A stretch of DNA of 40,418 nt from Anaerosomatales bacterium (GCA_029210645.1 JARGFT010000010.1:1-40418); one strand, 5' to 3'; counted from the stretch's first letter, positions 15,138 through 22,953 are shown. The notes: generated by a model not told the origin, from the sequence alone. A program made the numbers and translations.

Positions 15138-16100
15138 ATGAACGACACCACACGCACCACCGCTCCGGTCCGGCTTGCCCTGATGGCGCTCGTGTTCGTC
15201 CTGGTCTTCGCTGCTGCGGGCTTCTTGAGCGGTTGCGGCGCCGACACTCAAGCGGATGCACCTTCCGAAGCTCCGGTCGCCGCGACCGCCGCGTTCCCCG
15301 TGACCGTCACGGACGATGCCGGACGCGAGGTCACCATCGACGCCGAGCCCCAGCGCATCGTGAGTCTCACTCCCGCCAACACAGAGCTCGTCGCAGCGGT
15401 CGGGCTCCTCGACCGTCTGGTCGGTGTGACCTCGTTCTGCGACTACCCGCCCGAGGTGGTGTCCATCGACATCATCGGTGACTTCGCCAGCCCGAATCTC
15501 GAGGCGGTTGCGGCCGCCGAGCCGGACATCGTGCTCGCCACCGCCGGCGTGCAGGCTGACGTTATCGGCCAGCTCGAGGACCTTGGCGCTGTGGTGGTTG
15601 CCGTCGACCCGGTCGACCTCGAGTCGCTCTTCGCCTCGATCGAGATGGTGGGCGTAGTCACAGGGACCTCAGAGGCCGCGGGCACGCTGGTCTCATCGAT
15701 GCGCTCCGAGCTCGACGCCATCACCGTCGCTATCGGGGATGTCGCACCGGTCTCCTGCTTCCTCGAGATCGCGCAAGACCCGCTCTTCACAGCCGGTCCG
15801 GGCACGCTGCTGGACGACCTCATCACCGCCGCAGGCGGCGCCAACGTCGTGACCCAGGACGGGTACGTGGGCTACTCGGTCGAGCAACTCGTCACCGATG
15901 ACCCGGCGGTCTATCTGGCCACCCTCGGCTCGATGTCCGATCCGGCTGACCTGTCCTCGCGTCCCGGCTACGGTGATATCGACGCCGTCAAGACCGGGCG
16001 GGTCTTCGTCCTGGAGGACAACCTCGTAAGCCGCCCGGGACCGCGCGTCGTCGAAGGCGTGCGCTTGATCGCCGAGGCGCTTCACCCCGACGCGTTCTAG
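15138..16100 (+). CDS. btuF: Cobalamin/corrinoid ABC transporter substrate-binding lipoprotein
   Basis: 320 residues from ATG 15138, preceded by GAGGAGG. Signal peptide with lipobox LSGC (C33). The periplasmic-binding-protein family III fold (helical backbone, as in BtuF and FhuD) is seen from PQRIVSLTPANTELVAAVGLLDRLVGVTSFCDYP onward, with LEAVAAAEPDIVLATAG and the C-terminal RPGPRVVEGVRLIAEAL. The family includes siderophore binders, but position directly under a cobalamin riboswitch makes corrinoid the likely ligand. First gene of a three-gene importer operon. Confidence 0.92.
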   Translation: MNDTTRTTAPVRLALMALVFVLVFAAAGFLSGCGADTQADAPSEAPVAATAAFPVTVTDDAGREVTIDAEPQRIVSLTPANTELVAAVGLLDRLVGVTSFCDYPPEVVSIDIIGDFASPNLEAVAAAEPDIVLATAGVQADVIGQLEDLGAVVVAVDPVDLESLFASIEMVGVVTGTSEAAGTLVSSMRSELDAITVAIGDVAPVSCFLEIAQDPLFTAGPGTLLDDLITAAGGANVVTQDGYVGYSVEQLVTDDPAVYLATLGSMSDPADLSSRPGYGDIDAVKTGRVFVLEDNLVSRPGPRVVEGVRLIAEALHPDAF

Positions 16101-16116
16101 CTGCCGAGGAGGCTGC

Positions 16117-17139
16117 ATGCCCGTCCCCGTCCGTGCCCGACGCGCCACCGTGATTGCAGTGCTGCTCGCCGGCCTCGCGCTCGCGATGCTCGTGGCGATC
16201 GGGTTCGGGGCGGTCAGCGTGGGCCCGGGCGACATCACCCGCGCCATCGTCCGGGCGATCACCGGCGAGGCGCGCGCGGCCGGCGATGCGGTGATCGTCG
16301 ACATCCGCCTGCCCCGCGTGCTCCTCGCCGCGCTCGTCGGAGCGTGCCTCGCCTCGGCCGGCGTGCTCTACCAGGCGCTCTTCCGCAACCCGCTGGCCGA
16401 CCCCTACATCCTGGGCATGTCGGCCGGCGCCGGCCTCGGCGCGGTGATCGCCCTCACGCTCACCACCTCGGCCACCGCGCTGCGCTTCGGCGTGGTGCCG
16501 GCGGGAGCATTCCTCGGTGCCGTCCTCACGATCGTGGTCGTGGTGCGTCTTGCCTCGCTGCGCGGCACGCTTGACGTGACCTCGCTGCTCCTCGCGGGCG
16601 TTGCGCTCTCTTACGTGCTCGCCGCGCTCACTTCGTTCGTGATGGTGTTCTTCCGCGAGTCGATGACTTCAGTCGTCTTCTGGATGATGGGCGGGCTCAC
16701 CGCGGCCTCCTGGCCGTACGTCGCCATGGTGACGCCGATGCTCGCGCTGGGACTGGCGGTCCCGATGCTGGCGACGCGGGAGCTCAACCTCATGCTGCTG
16801 GGCGAGGAACGCGCCGGCGAGCTCGGCGTGGACGTCGAGCGCTTCAAGAGATTACTGCTCGGAGTCGGCGCGCTTCTCGTGGCGGCGGCTGTCGCGGTCT
16901 CCGGACTGATCGGCTTCATCGGGCTGATGACGCCGCACATTGTGCGCCTCGTGATCGGCCCCGACCACCGGGTACTGCTTCCCGCCTCCGCCATCGGCGG
17001 CGCCATCCTGATGGTGCTCGCCGACCTTGCCGCACGCACCGTGCTGGCACCGGTCGAGATACCGGTGGGCATCGTGACCGCGCTCTTCGGCGGCCCGTTC
17101 TTCATCTGGCTGCTGGTGCGCAGGAACGGCCACCGGTGA
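16117..17139 (+). CDS. btuC: FecCD-family ABC permease for cobalamin
   Basis: 340 residues, ATG 8 nt after GGAGG, about ten membrane helices. Typical FecCD/BtuC segments are present: DIRLPRVLLAALVGACLASAGVLYQALFRNPLADPYILGMSAGAGLGAV near the start, SGLIGFIGLMTPHIVRLVIGPDHR (cytoplasmic coupling helix, about 265-290), and the C-terminal VEIPVGIVTALFGGPFFIWLL. It forms the homodimeric channel of the importer. Its stop overlaps the ATPase start by 4 bp, indicating coupled translation. Confidence 0.94.
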   Translation: MPVPVRARRATVIAVLLAGLALAMLVAIGFGAVSVGPGDITRAIVRAITGEARAAGDAVIVDIRLPRVLLAALVGACLASAGVLYQALFRNPLADPYILGMSAGAGLGAVIALTLTTSATALRFGVVPAGAFLGAVLTIVVVVRLASLRGTLDVTSLLLAGVALSYVLAALTSFVMVFFRESMTSVVFWMMGGLTAASWPYVAMVTPMLALGLAVPMLATRELNLMLLGEERAGELGVDVERFKRLLLGVGALLVAAAVAVSGLIGFIGLMTPHIVRLVIGPDHRVLLPASAIGGAILMVLADLAARTVLAPVEIPVGIVTALFGGPFFIWLLVRRNGHR

Positions 17140-18407
17140 GCGCGCGGCTTGCATACGAGGGCGCGACCGTCGGCTACCCGGGAGTGACGGTGGTGCGCGA
17201 CGCGGCACTCGCCGTCGCGCCGGGCGAGGTCGTCGGGCTGATCGGCCCCAACGGAGCGGGGAAGTCCACGCTGCTCCGAGCGGTCACCGGGACCGCGTGC
17301 ATCTCCGGCGGGCTCGTCACGCTCGGCGGGCAGTCACTCGCCGAGCTCGGCCCGCGTGAGCGCGCACGGATCGTCGGCGTTGTCCCACAGAACGTGAGCG
17401 CGGCCTTCTCCTTCAGCGCGCGCGAGTTCGTGCTCATGGGACGCCACCCGCATCTCGGCAGGCTGCAGCAGGCCGACGGTGGTGACATCGCCCTGGCCGA
17501 GGAGGTCATGGCGCGCACCGATACGCTGCGCCTGGCAGACGAGCCCGTCGACACGCTTTCCGGCGGCGACCTTCAGCGGCTCGCGCTCGCACAGGCGCTG
17601 GCCCAGCAGCCCTCGGTGCTCCTGCTCGACGAGGCGACGAGCCACCTCGACCTCAACCACCGGCTCCAAGTCCTCGACCTGGTGCGCGACCTTGCCGACG
17701 GAGGACTTGCGGTGCTCGCCGTCTTCCACGATCTGGACCTCGCCGCGCGCTTCAGCGACCGCCTCGGCGTGGTGGACGCCGGTGCGCTCGGCCCGATCGG
17801 TCCGCCGCCCGAGGTCCTCACCGTGCCGATGCTCGCCCGGGTCTTCGGCGTGCGCGCGGTGGTAGGAACGGATGCGGTGACCGGCGCGGTTGCGGTGACG
17901 CCGGTGCTGCGCGATGAGGCGGTGACCGGCGACCGCACCGGGCGCGTGCTCGTGGTGGGTGGTTCGGGAACCGCCGCACCGCTCCTGCGTCGCCTCCACC
18001 TCGCCGGCTACGACGTCGCAGCCGCCGCGCTCAACCGGGGAGACGTCGATCAGGCGGTCGCCGAGGCACTCGGGCTCGAGCGGGTCGACCTGCCGGCCTT
18101 CGGCGAGGTGGACGCGGCAGCCGAGGCTGCGGTCGGACGCATGGCGGCGCAGGCCGATGCGGTGATCGTGGCCGCGGTTCCGTTCGGGCGTGCCAACCTC
18201 GGCAACCTGCGAGCGCTGGAGCCCGCCGCGTCGAGGACCGTCTTCATCGGCGAGTTCGGTCCCGACCGCGAGTTCTCGGGTGGGGAGGCCACGCGGCTCG
18301 TAGCGGCGCTGGACGCCGCAGGCGCCGCGACCGTCGGCGACGCGGACAGCGCCGTGGCCGAGGTGGAGCGGCTTACGTCGGGCGGTAGCCGGCCGTCTGG
18401 TCGATGA
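17136..18407 (+). CDS. btuD: Cobalamin ABC transporter ATPase with extra C-terminal Rossmann-like domain
   Basis: 423 residues from GTG 17136, overlapping btuC. Residues 1-255 are a standard ATPase: Walker A GPNGAGKST (37-45), signature LSGGD (141-145), Walker B LLLDEATSH (162-170), and H-loop VFHD (197-200). Residues about 268-410 form a second alpha/beta domain beginning RVLVVGGSGTAAPLLRRLHLAGYDV, followed by LNRGDVDQAVAEALGLE and ADAVIVAAVPFGRANLGNL. BtuD and FecE homologues are usually about 250-270 residues, so this is a fusion. The extra domain has a nucleotide-binding look and may sense or handle a ligand. I recall similar extensions in other anaerobes, but its role is unknown. Last gene under the riboswitch. 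Confidence 0.9.
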   Translation: MSARLAYEGATVGYPGVTVVRDAALAVAPGEVVGLIGPNGAGKSTLLRAVTGTACISGGLVTLGGQSLAELGPRERARIVGVVPQNVSAAFSFSAREFVLMGRHPHLGRLQQADGGDIALAEEVMARTDTLRLADEPVDTLSGGDLQRLALAQALAQQPSVLLLDEATSHLDLNHRLQVLDLVRDLADGGLAVLAVFHDLDLAARFSDRLGVVDAGALGPIGPPPEVLTVPMLARVFGVRAVVGTDAVTGAVAVTPVLRDEAVTGDRTGRVLVVGGSGTAAPLLRRLHLAGYDVAAAALNRGDVDQAVAEALGLERVDLPAFGEVDAAAEAAVGRMAAQADAVIVAAVPFGRANLGNLRALEPAASRTVFIGEFGPDREFSGGEATRLVAALDAAGAATVGDADSAVAEVERLTSGGSRPSGR

Positions 18408-18789
18408 GCGCGCGGCACTGCTCTTCCCACCCGCACCCTTCGCAGGCAAGCGCGCGCCACCGTTCGATGATCCTCTGGACGGAGAGCGTGGCCACGCCCC
18501 ACTCGAACTCCTGACCCTCATCGAGCTCGAGCATCTCCAGGGCGAGGGCGTCGAGCACACGGATCGCGTGCTCGCTCTCGGGTTCCTGGGCGCACTGCTC
18601 GAGTGCGTACGACGGGCACGCGATGCAAACGTCGTCGGGGCCTACCACGGCGACGCCCTTCTCTCCCCGGGTGAACCGGTCGACGATGGTGAAGAGGTGG
18701 TGGGCGAACTCCGGCGAGTAACCCTGACCGTGGAAGTACTGCAAACAGATCAGGTGATGGCCCCGGATGCGCAGACCGCGCTCGCTCAC
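18373..18789 (-). CDS. DUF1284 family cysteine-rich protein
   Basis: 138 residues from GTG 18789, with GGTGAG about 8 nt upstream. The start RIRGHHLICLQYFHGQGYSPEF is the DUF1284 signature (LRGHHLLC type). Seven cysteines, including C55/C58/C66 and C116/C119/C125, suggest a metal or iron-sulfur site. The 3-prime end overlaps btuD convergently by 35 bp. The family's function is not established. A possible 32-residue peptide gene ends just before it and may be translationally coupled. Confidence 0.85.
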   Translation of the reverse strand: MSERGLRIRGHHLICLQYFHGQGYSPEFAHHLFTIVDRFTRGEKGVAVVGPDDVCIACPSYALEQCAQEPESEHAIRVLDALALEMLELDEGQEFEWGVATLSVQRIIERWRALACEGCGWEEQCRALIDQTAGYRPT

Positions 18790-18794
18790 GGCAG

Positions 18795-18893
18795 TCAACT
18801 CACCGGGATGACGGGTGGAGCAGGGCCAACGGTCACCGCCACGAGTGCGATCACGAGGGCGTATCGTGCCAGGAGCGTTCGGAGTGCCTGCAT
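18795..18893 (-). CDS. Possible 32-residue hydrophobic peptide
   Basis: ATG 18893 has GAGGAG about 7 nt upstream. The frame reads MQALRTLLARYALVIALVAV and ends after a short Pro/Val tail at 18795. It has a basic N-terminus and one hydrophobic span, so it could be a single-pass membrane peptide or a leader peptide. It ends 5 bp before the DUF1284 start, whose ribosome site lies in its last codons. Small frames arise easily in GC-rich DNA, so support is the ribosome site and position only. Confidence 0.4.
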   Translation of the reverse strand: MQALRTLLARYALVIALVAVTVGPAPPVIPVS

Positions 18894-18955
18894 CGGATGG
18901 TCTCCTCGGACCCGGGTGATGTGACCCGGCTCGCGCAAACCGTGTGCCAGCACTG

Positions 18956-19762
18956 CTACAGCTGCAGCACGCACGGGCTCTCCTGGCGCGCCGCCTCGAC
19001 GTTTGCCGGATGGCCGAGGCGGGCGAGGGCGCCGACCAGCGCGGTCGTCGCGAGGTGCGCGGTGTTGTTCGTCGACGAGAGGTGCAGCCCGACGACACTG
19101 GCGAGCCGATCGGAGGCAAGCGCGCTGACGAGCTCGGCCGCGGCTGCGTTGGACAGGTGCCCCTCGGCCGAGCGGATACGCCGCTTGAGGAACCACGGGT
19201 AAGGACCGCGCTCGAGCATCTCCTCGTCGTGGTTGCTCTCGATGGCCAGCGCAGCGCATCCTGCCAGTGCCTCGAGCATCTCATCGGTGACCACGCCCGA
19301 GTCCGTCAGGACGCCGAGCGAGCGGCCACACCTGCCCGTGAAGCGGAACCCGAGCGGCTCGGCCGCGTCGTGCGAGGTGCGAAACGTCGCGACGGTGATC
19401 GAGCCGATGCTGACCGTCTCGCCGGGGACGAGCACCCGCACCTCGGGTACCCGCCCGTCGAGGTCGGATGCCAGTCGCGTGCCGCGCGAGGCGTAGACGG
19501 GGATGCGGTGACACGACGCGAACACCCGAACGCCCCTCAGGTGGTCCGAGTGCTCGTGGCTCACCAGCACTGCACGTACGGTCGACGGGTCGATGCCGGC
19601 GCTCCTCAGCCTGCGGTCGGTCTCGCGTGCCGAGAACCCGCAGTCCAGGAGCACCGTCTCTTCGCCGCTGGATATGGAGAGCGCGTTTCCCGCCGAGCCC
19701 GATCCCAGCACTGTCGCGCGAAGCACGGGTGCGGGCCCGGGTGTGTTGCGATCTGATGGCAT
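18956..19762 (-). CDS. MBL-fold metallo-hydrolase (YycJ/WalJ-like)
   Basis: 268 residues. The metallo-beta-lactamase core is clear: VLGSGSAGNALSI near 18-30, then HEHSDH (69-74) as the dinuclear metal motif, TSHDAAEPLGF (third His), TDSGVVTDEML and ESNHDEEML. This pattern matches the YycJ/WalJ group, single-domain hydrolases implicated in DNA repair or cell-wall-linked coordination; YycJ is reported as a 5-prime exonuclease. The ATG has no ribosome site but lies 6 nt after TAGACT, so the mRNA may be leaderless. It is divergent from the glutaredoxin gene. Confidence 0.92.
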   Translation of the reverse strand: MPSDRNTPGPAPVLRATVLGSGSAGNALSISSGEETVLLDCGFSARETDRRLRSAGIDPSTVRAVLVSHEHSDHLRGVRVFASCHRIPVYASRGTRLASDLDGRVPEVRVLVPGETVSIGSITVATFRTSHDAAEPLGFRFTGRCGRSLGVLTDSGVVTDEMLEALAGCAALAIESNHDEEMLERGPYPWFLKRRIRSAEGHLSNAAAAELVSALASDRLASVVGLHLSSTNNTAHLATTALVGALARLGHPANVEAARQESPCVLQL

Positions 19763-19768
19763 GCGGCA

Positions 19769-19774
19769 AGTCTA
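19769..19774 (-). promoter_or_regulatory. -10 box TAGACT placing transcription start on the MBL gene ATG
   Basis: On the minus strand TAGACT is followed by TGCCGC and the ATG at 19762. There is no Shine-Dalgarno sequence, so a leaderless transcript is predicted. No good -35 is visible. Confidence 0.4.
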
Positions 19775-19872
19775 CCGCACGACACCCGTTCCGCCAGGCC
19801 GATGATGTGGAACATAGAGCGATAAGGCCCGCCAGCACTGTGGGCCGCAACGTCCATGGGTAAGGAGGACCG

Positions 19873-20118
19873 ATGCAGGTCAAAGTCTACGCGCTCTCGA
19901 CGTGTCCGTACTGCCGGATGGCCAAGCGCTACCTGGACGACGGCTCCGTCGATTACGAGCTGACAGAGGTCGACAAGCTGGAAGGTCAGGAGAAAGACGA
20001 TGCGATCGCAGAGGTCAGGCGGATCTCGGGCGGCGCATCGTTCCCGGTCGTAGTCGTCGGCGATGAGGTGATCGTCGGCTTCAACAAGAAGCGGATCAAG
20101 GAGCTGTTGGATCTGTGA
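19873..20118 (+). CDS. Glutaredoxin-family protein (CPYC)
   Basis: 81 residues, ATG after TAAGGAGG. Thioredoxin-fold glutaredoxin with active site C11-P-Y-C14 in a VYALSTCPYC opening, cis-Pro segment GASFPVVVVGDEVIVGF (about 53-70), and a C-terminal helix KKRIKELLDL. Dithiol type, NrdH-like in size. Its last codons overlap by 4 bp with the FTR-Rieske gene, strongly suggesting that the two proteins work together and that the downstream reductase supplies its electrons. Confidence 0.92.
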   Translation: MQVKVYALSTCPYCRMAKRYLDDGSVDYELTEVDKLEGQEKDDAIAEVRRISGGASFPVVVVGDEVIVGFNKKRIKELLDL

Positions 20119-20771
20119 GCGACGGATCGGTACGCAGACGGTTCGAGCCCGGAACGACGATCGGCGACCTCAAGAAGTACATGGAGCCGTTCGCCCTGCG
20201 CCTGGGCTACCGCTTCAACGACGACGAGGAGTTCGTCGCCGAGGTGCTCGGGGCCGAGATCGAGATCCTTGACGAGACCGGCGACGTCTACTGCCCCTGC
20301 CGGGTCCGCACCGGGGACCCCAAGGAGGACATCAAGATCGTCTGTCCCTGCATCCCCTTCTACGCCGACGAGTTCGCGAAGTTGCAGAAGTGTTGGTGCG
20401 GTCTGTTCGTGCGCACCGACGTCAGGGACGGGAGCGCCCTGCACGGCGTGATCGAGGCGCCGACCGCAGGTCAGGCCGAGGTGCCCGTGGCGCTCCTTGC
20501 CGAGTTTCCCCCGGGCACGCTGCGCACCGTGCGCATCGGCAAGCGAGAGATCGCGCTCGCGCGCATCGGGGACGAGTTCTTTGCGCTCGGCAACGTGTGC
20601 CGGCACGCGTTCGGCCCGCTCGGACAGGGTTTTCTCGACGGCTACTACGCGATCTGCCCCTGGCACGGGTGGCGGTTCGATGTCCGCGACGGCACCACCG
20701 ATCACCCCGGCGCCGACGTCGCCACCTACCCGACAAGCGTGCGCGACGGCTACGTGTTCGTCACGGTGTGA
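20115..20771 (+). CDS. Ferredoxin-thioredoxin reductase catalytic chain fused to a Rieske domain
   Basis: 218 residues from GTG 20115, overlapping the glutaredoxin stop. Residues 1-100 match the FTR catalytic (beta) chain: C60-P-C62, C77-P-C79 and C93-W-C95 followed by GLF, the six cysteines that hold the [4Fe-4S] cluster and the redox-active disulfide. Residues about 122-218 are a Rieske-type [2Fe-2S] domain with C162-R-H164 and C181-PW-H184. In plants and cyanobacteria FTR takes electrons from ferredoxin to reduce thioredoxin. Here the Rieske domain may act as the built-in ferredoxin and the upstream glutaredoxin as the product. Spacing between the CxC pairs (14 and 13 residues) differs from the plant enzyme. 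No FTR variable chain is nearby. Confidence 0.9.
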   Translation: MSDGSVRRRFEPGTTIGDLKKYMEPFALRLGYRFNDDEEFVAEVLGAEIEILDETGDVYCPCRVRTGDPKEDIKIVCPCIPFYADEFAKLQKCWCGLFVRTDVRDGSALHGVIEAPTAGQAEVPVALLAEFPPGTLRTVRIGKREIALARIGDEFFALGNVCRHAFGPLGQGFLDGYYAICPWHGWRFDVRDGTTDHPGADVATYPTSVRDGYVFVTV

Positions 20772-20892
20772 GGTCCGGGAGGACAGGGTCGAGCGCGAGT
20801 TCTGCAGTGAATGGAAGAGGCCGCCCGGGGTGGGCGGCCTCTTCCATTCGGGACGAAGCTGTCTGAGCGAGCGACCCTGTCCTCCCGGACCT
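20771..20892. repeat. 122-bp nested inverted repeat filling the gap between convergent genes
   Basis: Outer arms at 20771-20791 and 20872-20892 are perfect 21-bp inverted copies. Inner arms GAATGGAAGAGGCCGCCC (20809-20826) and its complement (20832-20849) are perfect over 18 bp with a 5-nt loop. Unpaired spacers of 17 and 22 nt separate the two tiers. The outer arms begin in the TGA of the FTR-Rieske gene and end in the stop codon of the SPFH gene. It probably acts as a bidirectional terminator, but its size and perfection are unusual; no T-tract follows. Confidence 0.9.
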
Positions 20893-21820
20893 ACTCGGCA
20901 GCCCCTTCGTCCTTCTTGAACAGCTCGGCGATCCCGCCGATCGAGCCCATGATCCCGCTGACCTCCATCGGCAGGAAGACCTTGTTGGCGGCGCCGTTCG
21001 CGATGGCCTGCAGGGCCTCGAGGTAGCGAACCGCGATGAGGTCGTTGGTCGGATCTCCCCGGTGGATCGCGCCGAAGACGTTCTCGATGGCGTTCGCTTC
21101 ACCGGCTGCCAACTCGATCTTCTCGAACTTCTGCGCCTCCGCGACCTCTCTGATGGCCTGGGCCTGGCCCTCGGCCTCGAGGATCGCGGCCTGCTTGAAG
21201 CCCTCGGCACGGGTGATGGCCGCCTGCTTGTCGCCATCGGCCTCGAGGATGAGCGCGCGGCGCGTGCGCTCGGCTTTCATCTGGCGGTGCATCGCCTCGG
21301 TCACGTCGACCGGCGGCTCGATGCGCTGGAGCTCGACGCGGACAACGCGTACGCCCCACTTGTCGGTGGCGTCATCGAGGATCTGCCGTAGCGCGGCGTT
21401 GATCGTCTCGCGGCTCGTGAGCGACTCGTCGAGCTGCATCTCGCCGATGACGTTACGCAGGTTGGTCTGTGCGAGCTTGGTGGCGGCCATGTAGAAGTTG
21501 GCCACGTTGTACATGAGTTTGACGGGATCGGTGGCCTCGTAGTAGACGACCGCGTCAACCGTGACCACGACGTTGTCCTTGGTGATGACCTCCTGCGGCG
21601 GAACGTCGACGACGTTCTCGCGCATATCGATCTTCGTGATGCGGTCGACGAACGGGATGATGAAGTGCAACCCCGAGTCGTAGGTATGCTGGTACTTGCC
21701 GAGACGCTCGACGATACCCTTCTCGTACGGGCGCACGATGCGTATCGCCGCGATAGCGTAGACGAGGAGCACCAGCACCACGACGATGCCGAACGCGACC
21801 GGTGCAAATCCCTCAAACAT
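20891..21820 (-). CDS. SPFH/Band 7 (stomatin/prohibitin-like) membrane protein
   Basis: 309 residues, GGAGAG before ATG. One N-terminal membrane anchor (about 9-28) is followed by the SPFH domain: [60 protein letters not shown], and [27 protein letters not shown] charged coiled-coil stretch ([31 protein letters not shown]) follows. This matches the QmcA/stomatin subgroup, which forms oligomeric rings in membrane microdomains and associates with NfeD and FtsH-type proteases. NfeD is directly upstream in the same orientation. Confidence 0.95.
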   Translation of the reverse strand: MFEGFAPVAFGIVVVLVLLVYAIAAIRIVRPYEKGIVERLGKYQHTYDSGLHFIIPFVDRITKIDMRENVVDVPPQEVITKDNVVVTVDAVVYYEATDPVKLMYNVANFYMAATKLAQTNLRNVIGEMQLDESLTSRETINAALRQILDDATDKWGVRVVRVELQRIEPPVDVTEAMHRQMKAERTRRALILEADGDKQAAITRAEGFKQAAILEAEGQAQAIREVAEAQKFEKIELAAGEANAIENVFGAIHRGDPTNDLIAVRYLEALQAIANGAANKVFLPMEVSGIMGSIGGIAELFKKDEGAAE

Positions 21821-21875
21821 GGCTCTCTCCGATTCCTCTGCGACCTATCAGGCCGGTATCCGATCAGCTGACTCT

Positions 21876-22319
21876 TCAGACCTCCGGGTGGACCACAAGG
21901 TGCGTGCCGTCGACGCGGTCGACGACCACGCGCGTGCCCACCGGCACCGGTTCGTTGCCCGGGGCGTCCGCCCGCCACTCCTCACGCTCGATGCGTACCA
22001 TGCCCACCCTGCTGTCGGGCGTGAGCTCCTCGATTACCACGCCGCTCTTGCCGACGAGTCTGTCCACCCCGGTGCGCATGGGTGGCTCGTGGGTGATCCG
22101 GTCGGCGTAGCGGCGCAGAACGATCAGCATGAGTGCCGAGACGACCACGAAGGCGACCCACTGCCATCCGACGCTCACGCCGAGGAACTCCATCAGCGCG
22201 GCGACCGCGGCACCGATGCCGAAGGGCAGCATGAAGAAGCCCGCCGTGAAGATCTCGGCGATCAACAGGAACGCGGCAAGCAGCACCCAGACCCAGAACC
22301 AGATATTTGGATCGCCCAT
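21876..22319 (-). CDS. nfeD: NfeD-family membrane protein
   Basis: 147 residues, GGGAGG 7 nt before ATG. Short NfeD1b-type layout: four hydrophobic helices (about 5-75) and a C-terminal OB-fold (about 85-147) with LVGKSGVVIEELTPDSRVGMVRIEREEWRADAPGNEPVPVGTRVVVDRVDGTHLVVHPEV. No N-terminal serine protease (ClpP-like) domain is present, as expected of the short form. It is transcribed ahead of the SPFH gene (55-bp gap); the NfeD/SPFH pairing is conserved across bacteria and points to membrane microdomain maintenance. Confidence 0.95.
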   Translation of the reverse strand: MGDPNIWFWVWVLLAAFLLIAEIFTAGFFMLPFGIGAAVAALMEFLGVSVGWQWVAFVVVSALMLIVLRRYADRITHEPPMRTGVDRLVGKSGVVIEELTPDSRVGMVRIEREEWRADAPGNEPVPVGTRVVVDRVDGTHLVVHPEV

Positions 22320-22448
22320 CTATGCCTCCCTGGCACGTGTAGACCAGTAGTCAACTGCTACCAGCACTATATACCGTCCTGGAACATCACCCTGACATCG
22401 CGTTGGTGATGCATCACTTGACGACCCGGGAACCGCCCCACCATACTG

Positions 22449-22485
22449 CACTACAGCAATCGCAGTACTGCGGATTATCGTAGTG
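22449..22485. promoter_or_regulatory. Candidate Rrf2 operator
   Basis: A perfect palindrome CGCAGTACTGCG (22461-22472) is flanked by CACTAC (22449-22454) and GTAGTG (22480-22485), also inverted copies. The whole dyad spans 37 bp with a one-base asymmetry. It ends 6 bp before the AGGAGG ribosome site of the Rrf2 gene and could control that gene and the divergent nfeD. Confidence 0.6.
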
Positions 22486-22506
22486 ACGCACAGGAGGTCG
22501 CATCCC

Positions 22507-22923
22507 ATGAGAGTCTCCCAGCGCCTGGACTACGCGCTGCGCGCGCTGACCGCCATCGCCGCGCTGCCACCGGGAACCACGATGGCCGCCGGAGAGGTGG
22601 CTGACCGGCTCGGTCTGCCGAGGCGCTTCGTCGAGCAGCAGATCACCCTTCTGGCCAAGCAGGGCCTCGTGGTAAGCCAGCGGGGAGCGCGCGGCGGGTG
22701 CTCGCTCGCCCGCCCGGCCTCGGAGATCAGCGTGGCCGAGGTGGTCGAGGCTCTCCAGGGCTCGGTGCTCGACGTACCGTCGGTGACCGACTCGGCAGTC
22801 TCGGAGATGTGGGCAGACGCGGCCAGGAGCTTGCGCGATGTACTCGGCGAGACCACGCTGGCGGGGCTCGTCGAGCGCCAGCGTGCGATCGACAGCAGCA
22901 CGATACCCATGTATCACATCTAG
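22507..22923 (+). CDS. Rrf2-family transcriptional regulator
   Basis: 138 residues from ATG 22507, 9 nt after AGGAGG. The winged helix covers MRVSQRLDYALRALTAIAALPPGT, AGEVADRLGLPRRFVEQQITLLAKQGLVVSQRGARGGCSLARP. IscR and NsrR type members carry three cysteines in the 90-110 region; here the only Cys is in the wing (GGCSLARP). An iron-sulfur cluster is therefore unlikely and the signal may be different. It precedes the liv operon by 172 bp and has a readable dyad upstream. Confidence 0.9.
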   Translation: MRVSQRLDYALRALTAIAALPPGTTMAAGEVADRLGLPRRFVEQQITLLAKQGLVVSQRGARGGCSLARPASEISVAEVVEALQGSVLDVPSVTDSAVSEMWADAARSLRDVLGETTLAGLVERQRAIDSSTIPMYHI

Positions 22924-22953
22924 TACCACGTGCATAATGCAGCATTCCGCTTG

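Noticed and set aside
20809-20849. The inner hairpin alone as an ordinary intrinsic terminator
   Set aside because: It lacks a T-tract on either side and is embedded in perfect 21-bp outer arms, so it was reported as part of a larger element.
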